A stretch of DNA of 64,000 nucleotides from Cristatella mucedo. Lineage: Eukaryota > Bryozoa > Phylactolaemata > Cristatellidae. Below, piece after piece: positions 38,117 through 44,599 of the stretch. Position numbers and translations under genes: made by a program. Location: assembly GCA_009760855.2 (NCBI GenBank), contig WPIO01000051.1:676001-740000 (forward strand), read 5' to 3'. Position 1 is the stretch's first letter. Each line of letters opens with the position of its first letter. The notes below the pieces were generated by a model, which saw only the letters and a list, made by a program, of their open reading frames with translations, did no database searches and was not told the origin of the DNA.

Positions 38117-40228
38117 CGAGCCAAGTACCCCCCCCCACAAGCTGAATACTTCGACCGATGTATTTAGGTCGTCGTGGTAAGCTCGCGGCTAAAGGGGGCC
38201 CATTTGGGGTGATCGATCGCTTACTCCAATTATTGAGGAAATGAAGAAGATACCACAAACCTTCCGTATGTGCTGCTTCTGCTAATTCCTGTTAATGTTT
38301 TTTTTCGGTGCAAGCAGGCTGCTTCTTCAAGTTCGTAAAAAATTTGGTCAACCATCGACTTAAATAAAAAATTAAATATAAATGCTAGCTGATTTAACAG
38401 CTTCTTTTGTATGGCGACGGAGGAGCCTTTAAGGCTATCACTACCGATTGCAGTGGCAATAAAAGGATCGCCCACCACAGGAATAGAGCAACTGCCTTAC
38501 CTAGTGTGCCATCACGGCTCACCGTACTCATTCTACTCTCCTCGTAACTACCATGATGCTGAGTTTATATGGGAACGGCATATTTTCTGTTTATTCGGTG
38601 ACAACGAGCCGACAGTATTGGGTCGCATCTTCCATTAAAAAGTCGAAGCCCTTGAAGCCTTCACTGAGCAGCAGCGAAGTAATGGACGGGGAGAGTTGCC
38701 AGCTAGTGCCCAGCCTGAATGAAAACCTGCCAGCCACGAGAAGGCATTCACATGCTCGCTGGAACACACTTGCAAACAGCAATATATTATCATCGCCTGC
38801 CTCGTTTCGTCATTTATACGAGTTTTTCGAGTCCACTCTAATCAAGGTATTCAAAAATCTTGCGATTGGATGTCTTTAGTGGAGGAAAACTTTCAGCTCT
38901 CGCTGCCAGCGTTTCTTTTAAGCTTATTTGACACTCATTTGCATAGCGGCAGAAGAGTCTTATCGGCTATTACCACCGCTTGCAGTTGGCAATAGAAGGT
39001 CGCTCAACAGCCGGATCCGAAACAGCGAGCACATTTCGTCCTGGCTATCACGGCCTGTCATGCATTTACATGTAGCTCCTGGAGGTGCCAGGCATACAAA
39101 ATTGACCGTCCTCGATGGCCCAGTCACTAACCGGCTGCTTGAGGCTCCGGCAGGGGAGACAATGAAACTGAATGCAGCCGAGTCGACGACAGCTCGAATA
39201 CCCGACACTAGGCGAAGCTGCCGCACACACGCACGCACGCACACACACACACGTTAGAGCGAAGGCAGTAGGTCATTCTCGAGTCGCTGCCAGAGCGTCG
39301 CTAAGCTTGCCCAGCCATTCGATTCGAATCCAAGGTCCGAATCGTAAGCGATCGTGCCTGGCAGATAGCGAGTGCATTCGAGCATTGCAGTTTTCGTCAT
39401 TCCATCGGCTTGCGGCTCACACGCATCTGCTCTTCGTTTCATGTCGAGGTCACTGAAGTCTCCTTTCCTTCCTCCCTCCCCCCCCCCTGTGCAACCGGGA
39501 CCTCTAGCTCAGGCTCTTGGCATCCACGCCCGGCTCCCACTTGGGTACAGATCGATGCTACAAGCCAGGCAGCAGCTGCAGCAGACAGGCTCTACAGTCG
39601 TGGCCACAGCCCGGCAGCAGCCATCATCTGGCGGCCGGCATCGTAGGGTATACATGCTGTAATTTACCAATTGCTATATACAACTCATTTGTAAAGCACC
39701 CTAAAGAGAACTCAACTCTCCATCCAGGCGCCGAGCAGCCCTCTCGGGCCGTCACCCTAGGTGACAATCGCGGCGTTGGCATCTACGGCTGCTGCTTGAG
39801 CATGCACGGCACGTGTGCACTAGCAGGCTACCGCTGGCTGACTGCCTGCCGCCCGCCCACCCTCCGACCCCAAGGGCACCCAGCTGCTGCCGATTGGGAA
39901 GGCGGGAGGCAGGAGCCGGCCAGCCGGCCCGCAGGTACTCACCGAGCACGGGGATGCAGCCGGCCGAGATGGAGCCCACGAGCGACGTGGCCACCTTGCC
40001 AGCGCCGAAGTGCTCGAGCCATTCCTCGTAGTAGAGGCCGAACGTCGAGCCGATGCCCATCGGCAGGCAGATGAAGACGAACGAGCAGCCCACGATTACC
40101 CAGCCGTAGCCACCGTCCGGCACGACGTACGTGGCCGTCTGCATTGGCGGCTGCGGCGGCGTAGTCGATGGCAGCGGCGGCGGCGCTTTAGTCGCGCTCG
40201 CCGCCTTTCTACCGTCCTTGGCGGTCAT
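12214..40228 (-). CDS. SLC16/MCT-like major facilitator transporter, complete seven-exon gene
   Basis: Joining exons 40228-39943, 28918-28772, 20355-20254, 17779-16970, 16845-16663, 16292-16167 and 12515-12214 gives 1956 nt, or 651 residues plus TGA, with every junction GT-AG and in frame. The protein shows MCT signature 1 (PDGGYGW, residues 37-43, leading into TM1), signature 2 (YFDKKRPAATAIASSG, 162-177, TM4-TM5) and YGWRG (195-199) before TM6. Twelve hydrophobic segments can be placed. A polar loop of about 185 residues (219-404, with Q5 and Ser/Gly-rich stretches) separates TM6 from TM7, as is usual for the family. The C-tail is short and Ala-rich. Family knowledge: SLC16 members are plasma-membrane carriers of monocarboxylates, thyroid hormone, aromatic amino acids or other organic solutes. 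Here the MCT1 TM1 lysine aligns with Ser61 and the TM8 Asp/Arg pair with Asn452/Lys456, so proton-lactate cotransport cannot be assumed; the substrate is unknown. Start: first ATG of the open frame, with G at -3. Confidence 0.95.
13135..13500 (-). mobile_element. L2-like LINE 3' end with ORF C-terminus
   Basis: The minus strand encodes VPRTIVTSFGDRAFAPYAPK and the following SSLTTDVTTSCDLT, the conserved C-terminal text, then the 3' UTR and a decayed GAGATTAAGTTCTCGACGGG tail. Confidence 0.7.
13800..14870 (-). mobile_element. L2-like LINE 3' end, longer copy with internal GA tract
   Basis: The minus strand carries RAVVTSRIHFCDCQLADLPA and following LINE text (14617-14853), then the 3' UTR, a GA/CT tract and the CTTTATAAAATGCATTATTA end at 13800. 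Frames are broken. Confidence 0.65.
14199..14256. repeat. (AG)29 microsatellite
   Basis: A 58-base perfect AG run inside the LINE copy at 13800-14870; the minus strand reads CT. Confidence 0.97.
15715..16115 (+). mobile_element. L2-like LINE 3' end
   Basis: The FGDHDFSCYAPIAWNSQPTH-like C-terminal text is followed by TTTAAAA..AAGAACCTCTTTAT, the GTGGGTC block and an (ATT)n end. GA-rich runs (16004-16060) interrupt the tail next to transporter exon 6. Confidence 0.7.
16167..16292 (-). CDS. MCT-like transporter, coding exon 6 (TM10 and TM11)
   Basis: A 126-nt exon for residues 510-551 plus one base. It finishes TM10 (PIVTIYVTSLLVKYMG) and carries most of TM11, including GTIAGPPLAG, a conserved SLC16 stretch. 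Acceptor GCTGCAG, donor GCAG|GTAAGC. Its first codon (CCT, Pro510) is the only intron-split codon in the gene that is not glycine. Confidence 0.93.
16663..16845 (-). CDS. MCT-like transporter, coding exon 5 (TM8 to TM10)
   Basis: A 183-nt exon for residues 449-509 plus one base. It carries the rest of TM8 (GLANFVLKLAIG), TM9 (VVCVSLAASAAAAAVTTF) and the start of TM10 (FVVMAIIYGGMS). It is separated from exon 4 by only 124 bp. Acceptor GCCCAG, donor TCAC|GTAAGT. Lys456 lies where vertebrate MCT1-4 have a TM8 arginine needed for transport. Confidence 0.94.
16970..17779 (-). CDS. MCT-like transporter, coding exon 4 (TM5, TM6, large loop, TM7, part of TM8)
   Basis: The largest exon (810 nt, residues 179-448 plus one base) carries TM5, YGWRG, TM6 (about 200-218), the central loop (219-404), TM7 (about 405-430) and the start of TM8. 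The loop is low-complexity, with a proline cluster, a Gly/Ser stretch and QQQQQ encoded by a CAG run near 17410-17425. SRRSFSL-type basic/serine text just before TM7 could be regulatory, but nothing proves this. Acceptor TTTCAG, donor TTCG|GTAAAA. The long open frames on the opposite strand are composition shadows. Confidence 0.95.
18025..18128 (+). mobile_element. L2-like LINE tail fragment
   Basis: GCAGCAAATGTGAAGCGCCT, AGAGATTGAGTTCTCTGAGG, GCGCTTTATCAAGTGC and (ATT)n: a near-consensus terminal segment. Confidence 0.8.
19055..19800 (+). mobile_element. L2-like LINE 3' end with broken ORF C-terminus
   Basis: Across shifted frames it shows LVHSFVTSCLDFCN, QLVQKSAARLVC, LADLHWLPIKQRIDFEVLSL and PTSFGN-like text, then the 3' UTR and (ATT)n end. 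At least one frame change is needed, so this is a dead copy. Confidence 0.8.
20138..20176. repeat. Perfect 18-bp inverted repeat with 3-base loop
   Basis: CACACGCTTTGTGCATAC (20138-20155), loop GGC, then its exact reverse complement (20159-20176). It lies in intron 3 of the MCT-like gene, 78 bp past the exon 3 donor, and would fold as a strong RNA hairpin. Confidence 0.95.
20254..20355 (-). CDS. MCT-like transporter, coding exon 3 (TM4 and signature 2)
   Basis: A 102-nt exon for residues 145-178 plus one base. It starts after a pyrimidine-rich tract ending TTGCAG and ends ACCG|GTAGGA. It holds LGLGLMFN of TM4 and YFDKKRP.A...ASSG, the second conserved MCT signature at the TM4-TM5 junction. 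Confidence 0.92.
20751..20776. repeat. Perfect 12-bp inverted repeat with 2-base loop
   Basis: CATACAAATGCC, GT, GGCATTTGTATG. It lies in intron 2, about 400 bp before the exon 3 acceptor in transcript order. Confidence 0.9.
24195..24302 (+). mobile_element. L2-like LINE tail fragment
   Basis: Near-consensus GCAAATGTAAAGCGCCTAGA, GAGATTAAGTTCTCTGAGGG, GCGCTTTATCAAG and (ATT)n end. Confidence 0.85.
24369..24384 (+). repeat. Poly(G) run of 16
   Basis: An uninterrupted G run in intron 2. Its length is likely to vary and to be error-prone in sequencing. Confidence 0.9.
24711..24778. repeat. (GA)n microsatellite
   Basis: A run of about 68 bases beginning GAGCGAGCGA and continuing as perfect GA. 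Confidence 0.96.
25225..25444 (+). mobile_element. L2-like LINE 3' UTR fragment
   Basis: The LINE 3' UTR blocks (GCATGCTAACCCTGTACGTA and CAAGCATGATACCACTCACC) are followed by the conserved tail and (ATT)n. Confidence 0.8.
25965..26750 (+). mobile_element. L2-like LINE, best-preserved 3' copy
   Basis: An uninterrupted frame at 26020-26505 encodes the C-terminal 161 residues of an L2/CR1-clade ORF2 protein: FVTSRLDFCNTLLTGLPA, QLVQNSAARLVC, LLADLHWQPVKQRIDFKVL, KSFGDRAFSSYASKAWNSLP, FKRNLKTHLFRTAF. Stop, a 3' UTR of about 190 bp and (ATT)n follow. It is 5' truncated, as is usual for LINE insertions, and lies in intron 2 antisense to the MCT-like gene. It serves as the reference for the other copies. 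Confidence 0.93.
26900..27420 (-). mobile_element. LINE reverse-transcriptase fragment, decayed
   Basis: In two minus-strand frames it reads LYTVLLCLSAATGAVDHKIL (compare the LLDLSAAFDTVDH motif of L2/CR1 enzymes), DDTQLFFSFK (the active-site YADDTQ region) and FNPSDDKT. Broken frames make it non-functional. Confidence 0.7.
28772..28918 (-). CDS. MCT-like transporter, coding exon 2 (end of TM2, TM3, start of TM4)
   Basis: The exon encodes residues 96-144 plus one base: the end of TM2, TM3 (IVGIIGCIVSGFAMLLAS) and the start of TM4 (LALTYGALG). The acceptor follows a T-rich tract ending TTTTTCCAG and the donor is GGAG|GTGAGA. It enters and leaves in phase 1. The TYG.LGG motif at its end is typical of SLC16 proteins. 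Confidence 0.93.
31988..32140 (-). mobile_element. SINE family B copy
   Basis: CATTTGCATGATGCTCAAAG, CTTCACATATGCCACGGGGC and CCGAGCCC match the family B body on the minus strand; the tRNA head is decayed. Confidence 0.6.
32540..32642 (+). mobile_element. L2-like LINE tail fragment
   Basis: TGCAAAGTGCCTAGAATGAG, then ATT-rich end: a diverged terminal segment. Confidence 0.5.
32800..33401. repeat. Left arm of a long imperfect inverted repeat
   Basis: This arm is the reverse complement, with scattered mismatches and small gaps, of 34027-34740. Long shared blocks include GTCTACTCTAGATATTTCTA, ACTCAGCACGAGGAGTAATA and GCCGGCTGATTT.ATGGCCTC. The arm contains a SINE-like piece (about 33235-33330). 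Confidence 0.85.
33402..34026. other. Spacer of the long inverted repeat
   Basis: It contains a SINE-like fragment (33402-33490), a CAG/CTG run (33735-33765) and otherwise unrecognised sequence. No open frame here has a recognisable domain. Confidence 0.5.
34027..34740. repeat. Right arm of a long imperfect inverted repeat
   Basis: This arm pairs with 32800-33401 across a spacer of about 625 bp. It is longer because a family B SINE (34253-34390) has inserted into it; the left arm has no counterpart to that SINE. Confidence 0.85.
34253..34390 (-). mobile_element. SINE family B copy inside the inverted-repeat arm
   Basis: A clear family B copy: the reverse complement has GGTTAAGGTGCTCGCCCCGA, a GGTTGTGGGCTCGAGCCCCG B-box region and the tail AGAGATTAAGGTCTCTTGGG. 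Confidence 0.8.
34833..34897. repeat. Triple C/G-rich repeat with inverted symmetry
   Basis: TTGTCAGGGGCAGCCCC (34833-34849) is the exact reverse complement of GGGGCTGCCCCTGACAA (34861-34877). A third copy, AAGGGGCAGCCCCTAAC, follows at about 34881-34897. Each also has an internal GGGGC..GCCCC dyad. Confidence 0.9.
37934..38085 (+). mobile_element. SINE family B, sense copy with LINE-like tail
   Basis: The head is GGGCTGGTTTGGTCCAGCAG, with a duplicated GCTCACCCCGAC segment and the B box GGTCGTGGGCTCGAGCCCCG. The tail GAAGCGCCTGAATAGAGATT then AAGTTTTCTTAGGACACTAT matches the L2-like LINE end. A TA microsatellite follows. Confidence 0.82.
38081..38113. repeat. (TA)n microsatellite
   Basis: A TA run at the 3' end of the SINE, possibly grown from its AT-rich tail. 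Confidence 0.95.
38386..38520 (-). mobile_element. SINE family A copy
   Basis: TAGCTGATTTAACAGCTTCT, the GGAGCCTTTAAGGCTATCAC body and a closing CTAGTGTGCCATCACGGCTC (tRNA-like head, reversed). The B-box part is deleted. Confidence 0.75.
38930..39055 (-). mobile_element. SINE family A copy, diverged
   Basis: CATAGCGGCAGAAGAGTCTT, GGCTATTACCACCGCTTGCA and a closing GGCTATCACGGCCTG match family A in reverse. Confidence 0.65.
39675..39770 (-). mobile_element. SINE family B tail fragment
   Basis: AACTCATTTGTAAAGCACCC, AGAGAACTCAACTCTCCATC and CAGGCGC correspond to the family B tail, reversed. The copy ends about 0.17 kb from exon 1. Confidence 0.5.
39943..40228 (-). CDS. MCT-like transporter, coding exon 1 (N-terminus, TM1, most of TM2)
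   Basis: The exon encodes residues 1-95 and the first base of codon 96. A Pro/Thr-rich tail (about 1-36) precedes the PDGGYGW signature, TM1 and most of TM2 (ending CIPVL). The donor is CTCG|GTGAGT on the minus strand. The open frame continues upstream to about 40504, but only GTG-type starts occur there, and that stretch encodes low-complexity Ala and Pro runs. The ATG at 40228 is therefore preferred. Confidence 0.93.
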
Positions 40229-41160
40229 GTCGATTGCTCCGGGGGCCAGCAGCAGCCGCGGCGGCGGCGGCGGCGGCGGCGGCGGCTCCTCTGGCCTCTC
40301 CTGTCGCCCCGCTACAGCCGCTGCACCGGCGCAAACACGGAGCGCCAACGAGCTGCACGATACCGCCGCAGCCGCTGCTGTTTGCGCTGCTGCTGCTGCT
40401 GCTGCCTGACTGACTGACTGACTGAACCTAGAGCTCGAGTGCCCACGACGATCAGCGGCGGCAGCGCCTCTACCAGGAACGAAGCTCTGACAATGCTCGC
40501 GCACGGGTTCTCGCGCGGCGGCCCGGGAGGCCCGGGTCCGCCCCGCCCACTACCAGCAGCGGCTAGTAAACAGAGGGGCGGGCGACCGGCAGAGTGCGTG
40601 ACCTTTGGAGCCGCGCGTGACGGACCGCGCCGCTCTCTCTCAAGCTCCCGATCGGCCTCCGCCTCCCAGGTTCGCGAGCGAGCGCGAGCTCGAGCCCGAC
40701 CGCCCGCCGTTTCGATTGTGCGAGTAGCGGTCGCTCGCTCCACTCCGCTTTCCAGCGACGTCTTCGTCGCCGCCCGCCGGGTGCCGGGCGCCATGCTTTA
40801 CCGGCTGGCTGATTACGGCGTCCGCCCGCCCGCCCTTGCTACTTACCGCTTAGCCACCCCCTGCGCCGCTGCGCGCATGCAGCCCGGGAAAAGAAGCCGA
40901 TCCGTCGAGCGGGACGCGGCGGCTGCGTGGGAGCCGGCTGCGGCGAAGGGCGATCGGCGGCGAAGGGCGATCGGCGGCGGCAGCCACGGCAGGACTACCC
41001 GCCGCCGCCGCACCCTGGACGATCCGGCCGCCGAGAGACTGATTTCGCCTTTCAACTGCCGCCATTCAGCCGCCGCCTCTCGAGTGGAGCGGTACAGTGC
41101 ACTTACGTCGTTTAGAGGCCTGCCGTTCGCCGTACGCCGAACGGCAACAATTCGCGATAG
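40229..41160 (-). promoter_or_regulatory. GC/CpG-rich start region of the MCT-like gene (5' UTR and promoter, inferred)
   Basis: Directly upstream of the transporter ATG the sequence turns strongly GC- and CpG-rich for about 0.9 kb. It contains a GGC/GCC trinucleotide run (40257-40287), CAG/CTG runs with a four-fold CAGT repeat (about 40386-40425), and a 17-bp direct duplication (40944-40960 and 40961-40977). This is how an unmethylated promoter and first-exon region often looks. No TATA box or mapped start is visible, and 5' UTR introns cannot be excluded. Confidence 0.5.
40257..40287. repeat. (GGC)n trinucleotide run in the MCT 5' region
   Basis: About nine to ten GGC units on the plus strand (GCC on the transcribed-sense strand), 30 bp upstream of the transporter ATG. 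In frame it would read as polyproline, but it precedes the first ATG. Confidence 0.9.
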
Positions 41161-41254
41161 ATTTCGTTACGGTACCAGGTTGCTACTATCGTTTTCGTAA
41201 GAATGCAGGCGCGCTTAATGACGATAACTTTGAGGATACAATTTAAGCAACGGC

Positions 41255-41826
41255 CTCGAACGTACCTCAAATCCTCTGAAGACCGCGCATTTAGTTCGTT
41301 TACTCCCAGAGCCAGGAACTCAATCCTTACTTCCATCACGACATCCCCTGACTTGACCGCGTTTAAAAATGAACTTATAAACGCACCTATTTATCTCAGC
41401 ATGTAGTCCCTGTGATTCGTCCTTTATATGCTTACGCAAGCTGACACTAGCTAAGCCGTGATGGCTCAATAGGTAAGGCGGTTGCTTTTCAAGACCTCGG
41501 CACCGAGGTCGTGGGTTCGAATCCTGCAGTGGGAGATCCTTTATCGCCACTGCAAGCAGTGGTGATAGCCGTAAAGGCTCTTCTGTCGCTATACAAAAAG
41601 AGGCTGCAAAATTAGCTAGTATTTATTTATTTATGATGCCACTAACCGCCCTTGCATGCTGACCCTGTGCACGTCACCCCGAACCATGTTATTCCATGTT
41701 GTTTATCAGGCATGATACTACTCACCATTCGATCGAGTTTCCTTTGCAGCAAATGTAAAACGCGTAGAAAGAGATTGAGTTCTCTGAGGGTGCTTTATAA
41801 AATGCATTATTATTATTGTTATTACT
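41255..41826 (+). mobile_element. L2-like LINE 3' end interrupted by a SINE
   Basis: 41255-41454 carries KSSEDRAFSSFTPRARNSIL and LTAFKNELINAPIYL text, then the GTGATTCGTCC block. 41636-41826 resumes with GCCACTAACC, the remaining 3' UTR, the GCAAATGTAAAACGCGTAGA tail and (ATT)n. The gap is exactly the SINE at 41455-41635. Confidence 0.85.
41455..41635 (+). mobile_element. tRNA-derived SINE family A, best copy, nested in a LINE
   Basis: The head GCCGTGATGGCTCAATAGGT carries an A-box-like TGGCTCAATAGG, and the B box GGTTCGAATCC lies at 41514-41524. The body has GATCCTTTATCGCCACTGCA and GCCGTAAAGGCTCTTCTGTC, ending in a TATTTATTTATTTA tail. The ends do not form an acceptor stem, so it is not a functional tRNA gene. 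Confidence 0.88.
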
Positions 41827-42194
41827 GGCGCAGCTTAAGGTGCAATTCAAACTGGAGTTCCGCGAAGACGATTCCGTACACATTTAGGGTGAATTCTAGT
41901 GGATTGTGGTAATGGCCAGCATTCTAATAGCCCATTTGCACACTATAGAGACTGCGCGCTGCAATAGTATCTCGAAATTCAAACTTCGCACCAGCAGTTT
42001 CCATTCTAATTGCGCTCGATTAGAGTCGATTGGGGTCGAATCGTCGAGTCTCTTTAAGTATTCTGTAAAGGAAAAGGCCGACTGTATGGTCCGTGGTCAG
42101 TTTCAGCGAGCGTAGCCACGCGAAAGACGATTTGCATGGAACCTGCGACTCTGCGAGGAAAGTGATCTTCTTGGCTTCTTTTTAAACGTCGTTC

Positions 42195-42575
42195 AGATTA
42201 GGGGGCATGTCAGCGATGTCAGGCGGTAGTGAGTTCCAGCCTTTGGGAGCGTATAAAATAAAGCCATCGTCTCCAAGAGATATTAGGTTGGTCCTAGGAT
42301 ATATATATATATATATATATATATACACGAAAATACGAGCTATACGACTTTAGTCAGCCGAGCTGACGGTACGACCTGGCTTGCTTGATTCGTCAGAAGC
42401 AGTTCTGATAGGTAGACTAGGGCAAGATAGCGAAGGGGCCTTAAAGTACATGGCCTTAACCTCGGAGGTTGATGGGCCGTCGCCGCTGTTTGATGGGGAG
42501 CCGGTGCAGGTCGGCCAACAGCGACGCTCGCGACAGATAAGCGCGACTGCAGAGTGTTGCACCAGCTGCTAGCAC
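42195..42575 (-). mobile_element. L2-like LINE ORF remnant with TA tract
   Basis: The minus strand, over several frames, shows LLADLHRLPIKQ-like and YAPKGWNSLP-like text. A (TA)n tract at 42299-42327 splits the copy. Confidence 0.6.
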
Positions 42576-42579
42576 CCTG

Positions 42580-43390
42580 TTGGATAGGCCGGCAGACCTG
42601 TGGGCAGTTAAAGCAAGGTTAAAGTATCGAAAACTTCAACGAGTCCTACGCAAGCCACAGCTCGAGCAAACCTCTCGCCCATTCGCGCTCGGCCACTCTC
42701 CCAACAGCTCCTCTGAATTCAGAGCACATCAGGCAGGCGCGTATCTCTCCCGCGGCCGGAGCACATCTTCGGCGTGAACGTCAGAAGTCAGTTAAATCAA
42801 GGCTTCGTAAATTTATGGGCCTGACACAGATTATATCATTAAACATGACAGCGGTACTCATGAAGCCATACACTAATCCAACATCGAACCGTCCACACCT
42901 GCAGTAGAGCACTAAAATTAACAAGACCTCAAATGCAAAAAACACAGTAGTGCTTTGCAAAAGTCCAGAAGAAATGTCACAAATGCATGGGCTTAGTTAT
43001 AGTATACTTGTCGGAGAAGACCTGAAATTTTCAGCATTTGTTGTCTGAGAAGACCCAACATTTTCAGCGAAACGTTGCCGAAAGTGGGCAGACGCTTGAG
43101 CCGATACATTACATTACATTACATAAGGTCGTCTAGTGCAAGGTCACTTAGGATAGGAACGCCTAGATTTTGCATAGATGCTAAAGGACCGATTTCATAC
43201 GACAAACTTTCATAATAATGAGACACTTCGTTTTCTCGTCACTCTTAAGTTGGTTTCGTCGTCATACAATTTGAGAAAGTGTGCGGCCAACTATGTTCGA
43301 ATGTCAGCAATACATACCGCAAGGGAGCTCGACGTGCTGAAGCGCTGGGACGGATCGAAGCTTACGTAGACCTACCTGTGTGTGAGAAAT
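42580..43390. other. No recognisable gene
   Basis: Intergenic DNA with a short ACATT repeat near 43108-43123 and nothing else that I can identify. Confidence 0.5.
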
Positions 43391-43394
43391 GGGT

Positions 43395-44275
43395 CTAGAA
43401 ATGAACGGCTAGATTATAAGAAACGGCTAGATTGTGCTTGGCATTTATATCAGCAAAAGGATGAGCAGATAGTAAAAAGCAAATAGTGGACCAAGCACAG
43501 AGCGCGTAAGTACCCGGTACTTTAAAGTCACTTCTGGCGATTGTTGTCCGTTGACATCGATGCACAAATCGTTTAAAGAGATAAGACGTGCAACATTGTC
43601 GTGCACTGCTAGTGATGGTCTTGCGAGATGTGAGGTGCTCGAGAAGAACTTGATCAATAAATAGTATCAAACACTTCGGTAAGATCAAACTACCTATCTG
43701 CATTCCAGAGAAGATACGTCCTAAGCAATGCTGACTGTCGAGTGAGTAGCTATAAAATCTGACTGGAACATACTTGCTCGGTTAGAAAGTTTGATGTAAG
43801 AGTTTAGCTTGTCTGATACGACTCGTTCCTTCAGTGTCTTCAGAAGGAACGGCAGCAGTAGGGAGACTGGTCGGAAGCTGCTCTCCTGGTCTGGCCTTGC
43901 CCTTCTAACGAGAGGCTTAACGGCAGACTTTTTTTTTAATGGCGCACTGACACGACCCGAGGCTAGGGATATGTACATAAGGTTAGTTATGCATTGCAGC
44001 AGCAGCAGCAGAACTAGGCATCGCAGAAGGACAGCAATGGGCACACGGTCTTGAGGACTAAGTCTCTTGGACTTGGAGATGAACTTTAGGATGACGTCAC
44101 TTGTGGCAGGTTTGAATGTGGACGCTTGAGGCGCTGCAAGGATAGAGGAAGAGGAGTCCATGGGGGATGTTGTAGACGAAAGGAGGGTTGTTGTTACGTT
44201 AAGGATCTCTCCAATCTTATGTATCTTGCGGAAGAAGGAAGAGCATCGAAAGTAGATCGTAGCCAGAATCACCAA
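43395..44275 (-). mobile_element. L2/CR1-type LINE reverse-transcriptase fragment
   Basis: The 43721-44275 frame encodes VILKFISKSK, KPLVRRARPD, SSFRPVSLLLPFLLKTLKER and QSDFIATHST, which parallel the VxxLLKKxxLD...NYRPISNLPFLSKxLE and QSGFRxxHST motifs of the clade. 43395-43703 continues in other frames with VNGQQSPEVTLKYRV and SVLGPL. Frameshifts make it inactive. Confidence 0.8.
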
Positions 44276-44317
44276 ATGTAAAGTGCTAACCTGGGAGCGG
44301 TTAGGGATATCTTTATT

Positions 44318-44458
44318 ATATCATCATTTGTACAGCGCCCTGGATAGAGACACTAATCGCTAACCAGGCATTTTAAATATGCCGCAGGGCTCGAGCCCAA
44401 GTCCTCAATGATCGTGAAAGGCGAATAATTGTCTTACCCCTCGGCTAAAGCAAGGCGG
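44318..44458 (-). mobile_element. SINE family B copy
   Basis: CATTTGTACAGCGCCCTGGA, AACCAGGCATTTTAAATATG and GGCTCGAGCCCAAGTCCTCA match the family in reverse. Confidence 0.7.
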
Positions 44459-44599
44459 CTGACGGTTGACTCTTAACATTTTTATTTGCGCATAAGCTAT
44501 TCGACAATTTCTCTATATAGAAGCTGTAGCTGGCCTTCGCTAGGATCGCTTGGTGCGATCTGCAGTAGTCCACGTACGCTAGGCGATTGACAGTCTGCC

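Larger units (their letters stand above)
28919..39942 (-). other. Intron 1 of the MCT-like gene (11 kb)
   Basis: The intron runs from GTGAGT at 39942 to TTCCAG at 28919. It contains the long inverted repeat (32800-34740), SINEs at 31988-32140, 34253-34390, 37934-38085, 38386-38520, 38930-39055 and 39675-39770, a LINE tail at 32540-32642, a TA microsatellite (38081-38113) and a C/G-rich triple repeat (34833-34897). No other gene is seen in it. Confidence 0.85.

Noticed and set aside
40312-40794. 160-codon minus-strand frame upstream of the transporter
   Set aside because: It is Arg/Ala-rich composition text from the CpG-rich start region, in a different frame from exon 1 and without a domain.
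41455-41528. tRNA gene candidate
   Set aside because: A- and B-box-like text is present, but the ends do not pair into an acceptor stem, and the segment continues into a repeated body. It is a SINE head.
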